A stretch of DNA of 27,054 bases from Avimuribaculum sp964395975 (lineage in GTDB: Bacteria; Bacteroidota; Bacteroidia; Bacteroidales; Muribaculaceae): assembly GCA_964395975.1 (NCBI GenBank), contig CAYNBZ010000031.1:1-27054 (forward strand), read 5' to 3'. Below are positions 1 through 7,342 of the stretch, one piece after another (position 1 is the first letter of the stretch; every line of letters begins with the position of its first letter). A program made the translations under genes and the position numbers. The notes under the pieces are model-generated. The model searched no databases. It was not told the DNA's origin and saw nothing but the letters and a program-made list of their open reading frames with translations.

Positions 1-2
1 AG

Positions 3-527
3 GAAAACTATCTGTACGCCTTCAGACATGGCATTGAAACCTTTATAAAGTACAATTATTTCCATAAGGAACAGAAAAGGAACTTCCGGGACGACCCGTT
101 CCTGTCTGCCAACTTTTATTATAATGAAGAAACCGACGGCATGTACTGTCCGATGGGACAGAGAATGGAAAGACTCTCCGATGCAAGGCGGATAACAGAC
201 AACGGTTTTGTGCAGATCATATCAAGATACAGGGCACGTAACTGCAAGGGCTGCCCGTTAAGATGCCGGTGTCACAGAAGCCGGTCGGAAAGGATTGTAC
301 AGGTAAACCACCGTCTGAGGAAAATCAAGGAAAGGGAACGTGAAAAGCTGCTCTCTGATGAAGGGCGGAAATATCGCAGCCAACGACCACAGGATGTTGA
401 AGCCGTATTTGGAAACCTCAAGAACAACAAGCACTTCAAGAGGTTCCATCTTCGTGGACTTAAGAAGGTTGAAATTGAGTTCGGCCTGCTGGCCATTGCA
501 CATAATCTTGCAAAAGTAGCCTCTTAG
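3..527 (+). CDS. IS1182-family transposase, C-terminal part (5' end cut by window)
   Basis: This is the C-terminal ~174 residues of a DDE transposase. The frame is open from base 3, so the ATG at 141 is internal and not the real start. Visible hallmarks are a cysteine-rich patch (YCPMGQRM ... CKGCPLRCRC), as in IS1182-type enzymes, and the closing block VEAVFGNLK...FKRFHLRGLKKVEIEFGLLAIAHNL. The glutamate of that block is the expected last catalytic DDE residue. The protein cuts and joins the ends of its own element. No frameshift or stop is seen in the visible part, so the copy may be intact. Its 3' end faces the ribonuclease E/G gene on the opposite strand. Confidence 0.88.
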   Translation, partial: ENYLYAFRHGIETFIKYNYFHKEQKRNFRDDPFLSANFYYNEETDGMYCPMGQRMERLSDARRITDNGFVQIISRYRARNCKGCPLRCRCHRSRSERIVQVNHRLRKIKEREREKLLSDEGRKYRSQRPQDVEAVFGNLKNNKHFKRFHLRGLKKVEIEFGLLAIAHNLAKVAS

Positions 528-637
528 GGGGCTTATGGCAACGAAAAGAACAGTTTGAAAGGATGAAACCTTCAAAAGTAAGTTTATAAACTTCTTTTTT
601 GAGAAAAATCCAAATGACTTCAATTTGAAATAACAAC

Positions 638-681
638 AAAAGAGGCCGTCTCAATTTTATTTTGAGACAGCCTCTTTTTTT
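638..681 (+). terminator. Hairpin terminator between transposase and RNase E/G genes, probably bidirectional
   Basis: The arms 641-654 (AGAGGCCGTCTCAA) and 662-675 (TTGAGACAGCCTCT) pair at 13 of 14 positions, with a 7-base loop and one C-A mismatch. On the plus strand the stem is followed by a run of seven T (675-681). On the minus strand it is followed by four T, a weaker but usable tail. It can end transposase transcripts from the left and ribonuclease E/G transcripts from the right. It may also be the end structure of the insertion sequence. Confidence 0.75.
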
Positions 682-707
682 CATACTGGCTTTATTTACG
701 ATTATGT

Positions 708-866
708 TTATTTTTTGATTTTTATTGTAGATGCGCGGTCAAGGTTGGCAGAACTTTCGCCATAGTTAGTGAGGTTATCGCCACCAGCAGTAGCACGGTC
801 TTGATTTGCTATTCGTCCTTGACGTTTTTGGAACGTGATTCTTTTTTTGTAGATGTGCTTGTGTCT
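708..866 (-). other. Open second frame running past the RNase E/G stop; possible frameshifted C-terminal tail
   Basis: The minus-strand frame ending with TAA at 708-710 is open back to a stop at 867-869. It contains no ATG, so normal initiation is unlikely. It overlaps the last codons of the RNase gene. The RNase frame reads A AAA AAA G at 842-848, a slippery heptamer; a -1 shift there would replace the last ten residues with 44 others. The new tail includes GGDNLTNYGESSANLDR and ends KIKK, and its codons look like normal coding sequence. It could be a programmed shift, transcript slippage, a recent one-base mutation, a sequence error or chance. Confidence 0.3.
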
Positions 867-2425
867 TTATCTTCTTTCAGGTCGATTTCGTTATGCTGAT
901 TGTCATACACTTTGTATTCAAGGTATGCGAGAGATTGGTCGGGAAGAATGCGGAACTTTAGTCCATATTCAATGCGCCACCGACGGTATTCTGAAATAAT
1001 GCCCTTTTTGATGTATGCATCGACAAATGGGTGTACGTACATTGTAAAATTAACCACCTTGAGTGAATGTATGAGGTAGTCAATTTTGTCTTTCAGTATG
1101 TCGGTAAATAGTAGAGATGGTTGTACCTCGCCTTTCCCTCCGCATGATGGACATGTTTCGGTTGTAGCAATGTCAAGGGCAGGGCGTACACGTTGACGTG
1201 TGATTTGCATCAATCCGAATTTGCTAAGTGGCAGTATGTTATGACGGGCACGGTCGTTGGACATAACTTCTCGCATGTGGTCATACAAGGCTTGACGGTG
1301 GTCGGCTTGCGACATGTCGATGAAGTCGATGACTATAATACCACCCATGTCTCGCAATCGCAATTGTCGTGCAATTTCGTCAGCGGCAAGCAAGTTGACA
1401 TTAAGGGCATTGCTTTCTTGATTAGTGGAATTTTTTGACCGATTGCCCGAGTTTACGTCGATCACATGTAGTGCTTCGGTACTTTCGATGATGATATATG
1501 CCCCCGATTTAAATGAAACTGTCTTGCCGAATGAGGTTTTTATTTGTTTGGTAATGTTGAAGTGGTCAAATATGGGAATATCTTCGGCATACAGCTTGAC
1601 AATATCTTTTTTATCGGAAGCTATAAGTGTTACATAATGTTGAATTTGCTCGAAGATTTCGACATTGTTGACATAAATGTTCTCAAATGACGGACTGAAA
1701 ATGTCACGAATGAGACTTACGGCACGGCTTTCTTCCTCGTATATGAGAGTTGGAGCATCGGAGCGTTGTGCTTTGGCTATGCTGTCGTCCCAGCATTTGA
1801 CAAGGGCTTTCAATTCATTATTTAATTCGGCTACGCGCTTTCCCTCAGCCGAAGTGCGGATGATGACACCAAAGTTTTTTGGACGTATGCTCTCGATTAG
1901 CTGTCGCAGACGCAATTTTTCTTCGGTCGACTTAATTTTTTGCGATACCGAAATTTTGTCACTGAATGGGATAAGCACGAGAAGGCGTCCCGTAAAAGAG
2001 ATTTCTGTGGTCAAACGTGGCCCTTTTGATGAAATAGGCTCTTTGGCTATTTGTACTATGAGTTCCTTGCCTGCTTCGAGTACGTCGGTGATGGTTCCGT
2101 GCTTATCAATGTCGGGGTGGGGCTTTATTTTTGAGATTTGAGGTACGTGCCTTTTATCTTCAAATGCTGCATTGAGAAATTGTTGGTAGGCTCTGAATTG
2201 TGACCCTAGGTCGAGATAGTGCAGAAAAGCATCTTTTTCAAAACCCACGTTGACGAATGCTGCATTGAGTCCCGGCATTAATTTCTTTACTTTAGCGATA
2301 TAAATATTACCGACTGCATAAGATGCATCACGCGGTTCTTTTTGCAGCGACACTAACCGTCCATCTTCAGTTAAGGCGGTAGATATGTTGTCGGGTCTGA
2401 CATCAACAATGAGTTCGCTTCTCAT
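809..2425 (-). CDS. rng: Ribonuclease E/G family endoribonuclease (RNase G type)
   Basis: A 538-residue single-strand-specific endoribonuclease that cleaves AU-rich RNA in rRNA maturation and mRNA decay. The N-terminal S1-like RNA-binding region covers about residues 35-130 (GNIYIAKVKKLMPGLNAAFVNVG). The catalytic DNase I-like part has VIDVNSGN with Asp323 and GGIIVIDFIDM with Asp367; their spacing matches the Mg-binding pair Asp303/Asp346 of E. coli RNase E. The zinc-link CPSC (Cys425, Cys428) would join two subunits. It lacks the long scaffold tail of E. coli RNase E, as Bacteroidota versions usually do. The ATG start is preceded by GGGGGT with too little spacing to be a normal Shine-Dalgarno. 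It lies downstream of HU and the bS22-like gene on the same strand. An A7 run near the 3' end could permit a -1 shift into a 44-codon extension (separate entry). Family certain; RNase G rather than E is by length. Confidence 0.95.
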   Translation of the reverse strand: MRSELIVDVRPDNISTALTEDGRLVSLQKEPRDASYAVGNIYIAKVKKLMPGLNAAFVNVGFEKDAFLHYLDLGSQFRAYQQFLNAAFEDKRHVPQISKIKPHPDIDKHGTITDVLEAGKELIVQIAKEPISSKGPRLTTEISFTGRLLVLIPFSDKISVSQKIKSTEEKLRLRQLIESIRPKNFGVIIRTSAEGKRVAELNNELKALVKCWDDSIAKAQRSDAPTLIYEEESRAVSLIRDIFSPSFENIYVNNVEIFEQIQHYVTLIASDKKDIVKLYAEDIPIFDHFNITKQIKTSFGKTVSFKSGAYIIIESTEALHVIDVNSGNRSKNSTNQESNALNVNLLAADEIARQLRLRDMGGIIVIDFIDMSQADHRQALYDHMREVMSNDRARHNILPLSKFGLMQITRQRVRPALDIATTETCPSCGGKGEVQPSLLFTDILKDKIDYLIHSLKVVNFTMYVHPFVDAYIKKGIISEYRRWRIEYGLKFRILPDQSLAYLEYKVYDNQHNEIDLKEDKDTSTSTKKESRSKNVKDE

Positions 2426-2779
2426 ACCCCCTTTGCTAGTGGTTAAAACATATGTGTTTGAAAAATATTTGCGTTTTTCTTCCCACTCCCCTTATATAAT
2501 TAAAAGCGCTATGGTTTATAAACTATAATTTTGGCTGCTTTTATTCCGGTTATTGTGGAAAATTCGAGGCTCTATATTAGTTGCGCGTTGTCTTCTCTGT
2601 CAGCTCTGATTTTAGTGTGCTGTTCGCTCTCGTTGTTGAGGCAGAGCCCATGAACAAGGGGATGTAATTTACAAAGAACAAACACAATGAATCACTAACG
2701 CCAATACTATGCGAGTGTCATTTTGTTTGTTCTTTTGTAAGACTTGGTTTAGAAAGCCAGAATCTACAATGAAATTTTC
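2426..2779 (-). other. Gene-free structured spacer upstream of the RNase E/G gene
   Basis: I find no convincing protein gene here. The longest short frame on the RNase strand that drew attention has 24 codons (start near 2650) and no known motif. The stretch holds a long imperfect inverted repeat (2669-2740) and a second possible stem, GCTCTG at 2603-2608 with CAGAGC at 2642-2647. It may be a structured leader or processing region of the HU / bS22-like / RNase transcript. The comparison that comes to mind is the autoregulatory 5' leader of E. coli rne, but that is analogy only. Confidence 0.35.
2669..2740. repeat. Long imperfect inverted repeat before the RNase E/G gene
   Basis: The left arm 2669-2690 (TTACAAAGAACAAACACAATGA) and right arm 2718-2740 pair over about 21 of 23 positions, with one single-base bulge and one mismatch around a 27-base loop. 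The stem is AU-rich (core ACAAAGAACAAAC), so it is not a typical terminator, and no T tail follows it on the minus strand. It starts about 40 bases downstream of the bS22-like stop codon. Confidence 0.6.
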
Positions 2780-2869
2780 TTATTTCTTTTTGTGTCTGTT
2801 CTTTCTGAGTCTTTTTTTGCGCTTATGCGTCGCCATTTTGTGACCTTTTCTTTTTTTTCCGCTTGGCAT
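2780..2869 (-). CDS. 29-residue AURKAIP1/COX24-type ribosomal protein (mS38/bS22-like)
   Basis: A complete 29-codon gene, ATG at 2869 and TAA at 2780. The product begins MPSGKKRKGHKMATHKRKKR and ends LRKNRHKKK; about two thirds of residues are Lys, Arg or His. This matches the very short AURKAIP1/COX24 (DUF1713) proteins known across Bacteroidota. They share the core H-K-M-x-x-H-K-R-K-K-R with mitochondrial mS38 and with mycobacterial bS22, which sit in the small ribosomal subunit near the decoding region. The role in this organism is therefore inferred to be ribosomal. No Shine-Dalgarno precedes it; the upstream sequence is AT-rich (TAAATTTTAACAAT). It lies 116 bases downstream of HU on the same strand. 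It is easily missed because of its size. Confidence 0.88.
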   Translation of the reverse strand: MPSGKKRKGHKMATHKRKKRLRKNRHKKK

Positions 2870-2985
2870 ATTGTTAAAATTTATTTTAGAGTTATTTGTG
2901 TATGTTCTTGTATTGCATCATTTAGACGTACAATTGCGATTGTTTTTCGCCTAATGATTCTATTAATTTGTTGTGGACTATAGGA

Positions 2986-3258
2986 TTACTTTACTTGTTC
3001 CATGAATACCTTTGCAGGCTTAAATGCTGGAATTTTGTGTTCGGGTATGATGAGCGTGGTACCTTTAGAGATGTTGCGAGCAGTTTTTTGTGAGCGGGTT
3101 TTAACTATAAAACTGCCAAAGCCGCGCAAATAGACATTCTCATTGTTGGCAAGAGAGTCTTTTACGGTTTCCATAAATTTCTCTACGGTCTCCAATACTG
3201 ATGCTTTGTCGATGCCAGTAGATTTTGCAATCTCGTTTACGATGTCTGCTTTAGTCAT
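2986..3258 (-). CDS. HU/IHF-family nucleoid DNA-binding protein
   Basis: A 90-residue protein of the usual HU length. The N-terminal helices (MTKADIVNEIAKSTGIDKASV) form the dimer body. The centre has the conserved RGFGSFIVKTR turn, followed by the DNA-gripping arm (ARNISKGTTLIIPEHKIPAF) with the usual proline at the tip, and the closing helix KPAKVFMEQVK. It acts as a dimer that bends and packs DNA and may assist transcription or recombination. HU and IHF subunits cannot be told apart by eye. It begins a minus-strand group with the bS22-like gene and RNase E/G. A weak promoter -7 box, TACATTCG, lies on its strand at 3408-3415, with a small leader hairpin (3306-3330) between it and the start. 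Confidence 0.93.
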   Translation of the reverse strand: MTKADIVNEIAKSTGIDKASVLETVEKFMETVKDSLANNENVYLRGFGSFIVKTRSQKTARNISKGTTLIIPEHKIPAFKPAKVFMEQVK

Positions 3259-3774
3259 TGTATTCGTATTTTAATATTTTGAATTTCATGTAATTACAAA
3301 TAAATAAGGCGGAAAATAGACAACCGCCTTGTTAAAAACATGAGGTTGTGGTAATCTATTTTTCAGCGATTCTTATATGCAAATCCATCTATCCGGATTT
3401 GTAGGTGCGAATGTAGTACTTTTTTTTGAAATAAAAGTAAGAAGTGCAGAAAAATATAGTAGATTTTTTGTTTTTCGTCGCTTTGCGTGATTTGAATTGG
3501 CATCAGTAGTTCTAATACATCAATATCATAGTATTATAATATGTATAAACTGATCAATAATTAAAACGCATCATTCAATAGAAAATAACATTATGATGTA
3601 CAAGCAGGGTGAAATGTTGTGAATAATTTGCAATTGTCGCTATGTTAACATTGTTTTTTAGTAAAAGAATGTTGGGATATTTAACAAATAATCCCCGATT
3701 CGTAGAGTAATAGGTGGTTTTAGGAGTTAAATCGTGGTTGATTGCCATAAATGTCTGTGTTTAATCTATTGTAT
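3259..3774. other. AT-rich intergenic region between divergent HU and tolC-like operons
   Basis: No gene is seen in about 515 bases. It holds the leader of HU on the minus strand, including a hairpin AAGGCGG (3306-3312) / CCGCCTT (3324-3330), and a smaller pairing AAATCC (3381-3386) / GGATTT (3395-3400). The rest is AT-rich upstream sequence of the efflux operon and could hold operator sites for its response regulator, but I cannot identify a repeated LytTR-type site by eye. Confidence 0.5.
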
Positions 3775-3805
3775 TTTGCCATAAATTTTGCAATCTGTAT
3801 TTTCG
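3775..3805 (+). promoter_or_regulatory. Promoter of the efflux / two-component operon
   Basis: TTTG at 3775-3778, a 19-base spacer, then TATTTTCG at 3798-3805. This fits the Bacteroidota primary sigma pattern TTTG-N19..21-TAnnTTTG with one change (TTCG for TTTG). It would start transcription about 37 bases before the first ATG of the operon. Confidence 0.65.
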
Positions 3806-3848
3806 CACGTAAAATATAGACGAATAGACTAATATTGACTATCAAACT

Positions 3849-5255
3849 ATGCTAACAATTAAAAAATGGACAATGTGTGCAGCTATTGCTGTTGCGTTAT
3901 GCGCTTCGGATATTGCAGTAGCGCAACAGGCCTTGGTTGAGGCTGACAGTACTATGGCAACGCTGCCACAAACTTGGTCTTATAATGATTGCGTGGAATA
4001 TGCCAAGGCCAATAACATTGAATTGCGCCAATCGTATCTGACGCGAGAATCGGGAGGATATGACCTAGAGGCAGCTAAGGGGCAATGGTTGCCGACCTTT
4101 AATTTTTCAACTTCTCATAGTTTAAGTAATTATCCATGGCCGGCCGCAGGGAGTTATACTTATAATGAAGGCAATGGCACGCTGTCGAGCATGACTAATA
4201 AAAATACTTACAATGGTAGTTATGGAATAAATGCCGGATGGACATTATATAACGGTAATCAGCGTAAAAACAATATCAAACGTAGTGAATTGCAGAACGA
4301 CATATATGACATGTCGATTGAGCAAACAAGTAATAGTCTCGAAACGCAAATCCTTAATTATTATATGCAGATATTGTATGCGCGAGAGGCTATAGATATA
4401 GCCAAGCAAACTCTTGAGGTGAGCGAGGCACAGATGAAACGTGGCGAGGCATTGATGAATGCAGGGTCGATGTCGCGTGTCGATTATGTACAACTCGAAT
4501 CGCAATACCAAACTGACAAGTATAATGTGGTGACTGCCGAAAGTACTTATGAGACTTATAAGATGCAACTTAAGCAGCTGCTCGAACTGGGTATCGACTA
4601 TGACATGCAGATAGATAGCATCTCTTTTGACGATGAAGAAATCATGCAACCACTTCCCAACAAGGTGGATGTTTATAACACGGCCATAGCATGGTTGCCA
4701 GAGGTACAGCAGAGCGCATTGCAACAAGACATGAGCGAACTGGACATAAAAATTGCAAAGGCTGGTTACCTGCCGACGATTTCGCTGAGTGGTTCGGTCG
4801 GGACGGGTACAAATTCGAGCAGTGATTATTCATTTGGCAATCAAATGAAGCAGAACTTCAACGAGCAGATAGGCGTGACTCTATCGATTCCGATTTTCGA
4901 TGCTAAGCAGACTAAAACCAGTGTGGCTAAGGCACGGGTGTCAAAGCTTAATACAATACTTGACTACCGCAGTATGCTTAACAGTGTTGCACAGACGATA
5001 GAAACGGCATACCTTGATGCCCGTAATTCACAGGCACAATATGTTTCGGGTAAAGAAACGTTGCGAAGTGCGGAACTTACAGATGAACTTACAAATGAGC
5101 AGTTCAAGTTAGGGCTGGTCAATACGCTTGATCTGTTGTCATCGCACAACTCGTTGCTTACAGCCAGATTGCAATTGTTGCAGGCCAAATATATGGCGCT
5201 TCTTAACTTGAAGATGCTCGACTATTATCAGAACAAAGGCATAACATTGCCATGA
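3849..5255 (+). CDS. TolC-family outer-membrane efflux protein
   Basis: A 468-residue outer-membrane channel, the exit duct of a tripartite pump. A signal peptide (hydrophobic residues about 9-20, likely cut after AVA25) is followed by the first OEP-type repeat (TWSYNDCVEYAKANNIELRQSYL). Long amphipathic helices follow, and the second repeat starts near the middle (LPEVQQSALQQDMSELDIKIAKAGYLPTISLSGS) and ends with ELTDELTNEQFKLGLVNTLDLLSSHNSLLTARLQL. This internal duplication and the length are typical of TolC/OprM-like proteins. The start used is the first ATG after the promoter. It is the first gene of a six-gene operon, with 44 bases to the adaptor gene, so it probably pairs with that adaptor and the MacB-like pump. 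Substrate unknown. Confidence 0.93.
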   Translation: MLTIKKWTMCAAIAVALCASDIAVAQQALVEADSTMATLPQTWSYNDCVEYAKANNIELRQSYLTRESGGYDLEAAKGQWLPTFNFSTSHSLSNYPWPAAGSYTYNEGNGTLSSMTNKNTYNGSYGINAGWTLYNGNQRKNNIKRSELQNDIYDMSIEQTSNSLETQILNYYMQILYAREAIDIAKQTLEVSEAQMKRGEALMNAGSMSRVDYVQLESQYQTDKYNVVTAESTYETYKMQLKQLLELGIDYDMQIDSISFDDEEIMQPLPNKVDVYNTAIAWLPEVQQSALQQDMSELDIKIAKAGYLPTISLSGSVGTGTNSSSDYSFGNQMKQNFNEQIGVTLSIPIFDAKQTKTSVAKARVSKLNTILDYRSMLNSVAQTIETAYLDARNSQAQYVSGKETLRSAELTDELTNEQFKLGLVNTLDLLSSHNSLLTARLQLLQAKYMALLNLKMLDYYQNKGITLP

Positions 5256-5299
5256 TAGAATGAAGTGTAGATTAAAAAAACGCAAAAAAATATAGAGGG

Positions 5300-6559
5300 A
5301 TGATGAAACGCAGTATTTCATTGTTTGGCACGAAGGCGTGTATGGCAACTGTAATGTTGTTGACCGTTGCTTCTTGCTCAAAAAAAGAGAAAGTTAGTCT
5401 GGAGACTGCTACTGTAACAAAGGGAGAAATTACCGAATCTGTTACAGCTACTGGTACGGTGGAATGTATCACTGAGGTTGATGTAGGTACGCAGGTCACG
5501 GGTATCATAGCGAAATTGTATGCCGATTACAATTCGATTGTTACTGAAGGACAATTGATTGCAGAAATTGACAAGACCACGCTTGAAGCTGACTTGAAGT
5601 CGGCAGATGCCCAACTTGAAAGTGCTCGGCTTCAATATGAATATACAAAAAAGAATTATGAGCGTAATGAGGCTCTGTATCAGAAGCAGCTGATCAGCGA
5701 ATATGAGTACGACACAAGCAAGAACAGCTATCTTGTGGCACAGGCCGATTATGAACGTATGCAGGCCAACCGCGTGTCGGCGGCACGCAACTTGAGTTAT
5801 GCCGAAATCACATCTCCGATGAATGGTATCGTAATATCTCGTGAGGTGGAGATAGGTCAAACGGTGGTTTCCAGCATGGAAGTTGCAAACTTGTTCACCA
5901 TTGGTGACCTCGACAATATGCAAGTGGTGGCCGATGTCGATGAAGCCGATATAGGTGTGGTTAAAGTCGGACAGAAAGCACAGTTCACCGTTGATGCTTT
6001 CCCTAATGATATTTTTTATGGTGAGGTCACACAAGTACGCATTAGTCCGACCACTGATTCGAATGTAACTACTTATGAGGTACTTATAAGCACTACCAAT
6101 TTTGAGCATAAACTTATACCCGGGCTTACTGCTAATGTTACTATAAAAGTGACAGAAGTAAAGGATGTAATGGTGTTGCCTATCAAGGTATTGCGCTTCA
6201 ACCCGATGGAATTTGCTGATGAAAAAGGGTTACCTGTTGCAGAAAGTATGCCAGAGCCGCCGGCAAGTGAAGACTCGTCTACGGGTGAAATTCCCGACCC
6301 GACAATTGTAACCGATAACATGCAACGTCTTGTATGGGTACTTACTGATGACAATCGCCTTGTCCCTACAGAGATAGAAATGGGAGAAGGAAATGGCATC
6401 AACATCGAGGTCAAGAGCGGGTTGAATGTGGGAGACAGGGTAGCTCTACAATATACGACAGAGGTTCTTGAGGAGGAAACTTCGAGCACTGAAACTAATC
6501 CCTTTATGCCGGGACGTCCGGGCGACCGTGACCGCAATAAGAAGAAAAGTGACAACTAA
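5300..6559 (+). CDS. MacA-like periplasmic adaptor lipoprotein (HlyD/RND adaptor family)
   Basis: A 419-residue adaptor that bridges an inner-membrane pump and the TolC channel. The lipobox VASC places the lipid-carrying cysteine at residue 26, so the mature protein is probably a lipoprotein. A lipoyl-like half (ESVTATGTVECITEVDVGTQVTG) is followed by an alpha-hairpin at about residues 88-165 rich in Glu, Gln and Tyr, the second lipoyl half (AEITSPMNGIVISREVEIGQTV), and beta-barrel and membrane-proximal domains. A Pro/Ser/Glu-rich insert (near PPASEDSSTGE) and a charged C-terminal tail (RDRNKKKSDN) look like lineage-specific additions. Two adjacent ATG codons (5300, 5303) are possible starts; AGAGGG lies just upstream. 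It is followed directly by the ATPase gene. Confidence 0.93.
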   Translation: MMKRSISLFGTKACMATVMLLTVASCSKKEKVSLETATVTKGEITESVTATGTVECITEVDVGTQVTGIIAKLYADYNSIVTEGQLIAEIDKTTLEADLKSADAQLESARLQYEYTKKNYERNEALYQKQLISEYEYDTSKNSYLVAQADYERMQANRVSAARNLSYAEITSPMNGIVISREVEIGQTVVSSMEVANLFTIGDLDNMQVVADVDEADIGVVKVGQKAQFTVDAFPNDIFYGEVTQVRISPTTDSNVTTYEVLISTTNFEHKLIPGLTANVTIKVTEVKDVMVLPIKVLRFNPMEFADEKGLPVAESMPEPPASEDSSTGEIPDPTIVTDNMQRLVWVLTDDNRLVPTEIEMGEGNGINIEVKSGLNVGDRVALQYTTEVLEEETSSTETNPFMPGRPGDRDRNKKKSDN

Positions 6560-6577
6560 TTGCAGTTTCATGTTGAG

Positions 6578-7324
6578 ATGGATAAAAAAGAAATTATAAG
6601 GCTTGACAACATACGACGCTATTTTAAGGTTGGCAACGAGGAAGTCCATGCACTGCGCGGTGTGTCGTTTACTATCTACGACGGTGAGTTTGTAACCATC
6701 ATGGGTACGTCGGGGTCAGGCAAATCAACTTTGCTGAATTTGCTTGGTTGTCTGGATACACCCACCAAAGGCGAATATTACCTTGATGGGGTGCCGGTAC
6801 GCACAATGGGCAAGAATGACAGAGCGAAGTTGCGCAATCGTAAGATAGGTTTTGTGTTTCAAAACTATAACTTGCTGCCAAAAACTACGGCTCTTGAGAA
6901 TGTGGAACTTCCGTTACTGTATAATAGTGAGGTTTCTGCCAAGGAACGTACTCGTCGAGCCACTATAGCTCTTGAACAGGTGGGGTTATACGACCGGATG
7001 TACCACAAGTCCAATCAGATGTCGGGTGGACAGCAACAGCGTGTGGCAATTGCACGCGCCCTTGTCAACAATCCTGTGTTGATACTTGCCGATGAGGCCA
7101 CGGGTAACCTTGATACCCGTACGTCTTACAGCATACTTGTGTTGTTTCAGAAGTTACACAGTTTGGGGAGGACTATTATATTCGTGACTCATAATCCCGA
7201 ATTGTCACAATTCAGTAGCCGTAACATAGTGCTACGCGACGGGAAGATTGTAAGCGATGAAAAGAACACCAATATTCGCTCGGCTCAAGATGTGTACGAC
7301 TCTCTGCCGCAAGAGGAAGATTAA
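6578..7324 (+). CDS. MacB-type ABC transporter ATP-binding protein
   Basis: A 248-residue ATPase subunit. I chose ATG at 6578; the frame extends to a TTG at 6560 right after the adaptor stop, but the family begins at about MDKKEIIRLDNI. Motifs: Walker A GTSGSGKS at 43-50, Q-loop Gln95 (FVFQNYNLLP), signature MSGGQQQR at 148-155, Walker B LILADE with Asp172/Glu173, D-loop TGNLDT, and switch His205 (FVTHNPEL). These are hallmarks of the MacB/LolD/FtsE group. It would form a dimer with the permease encoded 18 bases downstream and use ATP hydrolysis to drive a mechanotransmission cycle. In E. coli MacB this domain is fused to the permease; here they are separate genes, as is common in Bacteroidota. 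Confidence 0.95.
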   Translation: MDKKEIIRLDNIRRYFKVGNEEVHALRGVSFTIYDGEFVTIMGTSGSGKSTLLNLLGCLDTPTKGEYYLDGVPVRTMGKNDRAKLRNRKIGFVFQNYNLLPKTTALENVELPLLYNSEVSAKERTRRATIALEQVGLYDRMYHKSNQMSGGQQQRVAIARALVNNPVLILADEATGNLDTRTSYSILVLFQKLHSLGRTIIFVTHNPELSQFSSRNIVLRDGKIVSDEKNTNIRSAQDVYDSLPQEED

Positions 7325-7342
7325 TCGTTTTTTATAAGCAGT

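Larger units (their letters stand above)
1..681 (+). mobile_element. Right-hand end of an IS1182-like insertion sequence
   Basis: The transposase reading frame enters from the left edge and ends at 527. It is followed by about 110 bases of AT-rich sequence and then a hairpin at 638-678 (AAAAGAGGC...GCCTCTTTT). The sequence around GAGGCYGTCTCAA resembles the palindromic ends I associate with IS1182-type elements of this phylum, so I place the probable end of the element here. That is inference: the left end, the partner inverted repeat and any target duplication lie outside the window or cannot be recognised. Confidence 0.55.

Noticed and set aside
141..527. ATG at 141 as start of a separate 128-residue protein
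   Set aside because: The frame is open to the window edge with transposase-like sequence upstream of the ATG, so this is an internal methionine.
2578..2652. 24-codon minus-strand frame (begins MGSASTTRANS) ahead of RNase E/G
   Set aside because: Too short and without any family motif; the paired segments in it suggest RNA structure rather than protein.
2792..2983. 63-codon plus-strand frame rich in Phe, Cys and Ile
   Set aside because: It is the mirror of AT-rich sequence and the basic 29-codon gene on the other strand; no promoter or family likeness.
6560..6577. TTG at 6560 as start of the ATPase gene
   Set aside because: Family proteins start near the ATG at 6578; the extra six residues have no counterpart and the TTG directly touches the adaptor stop.
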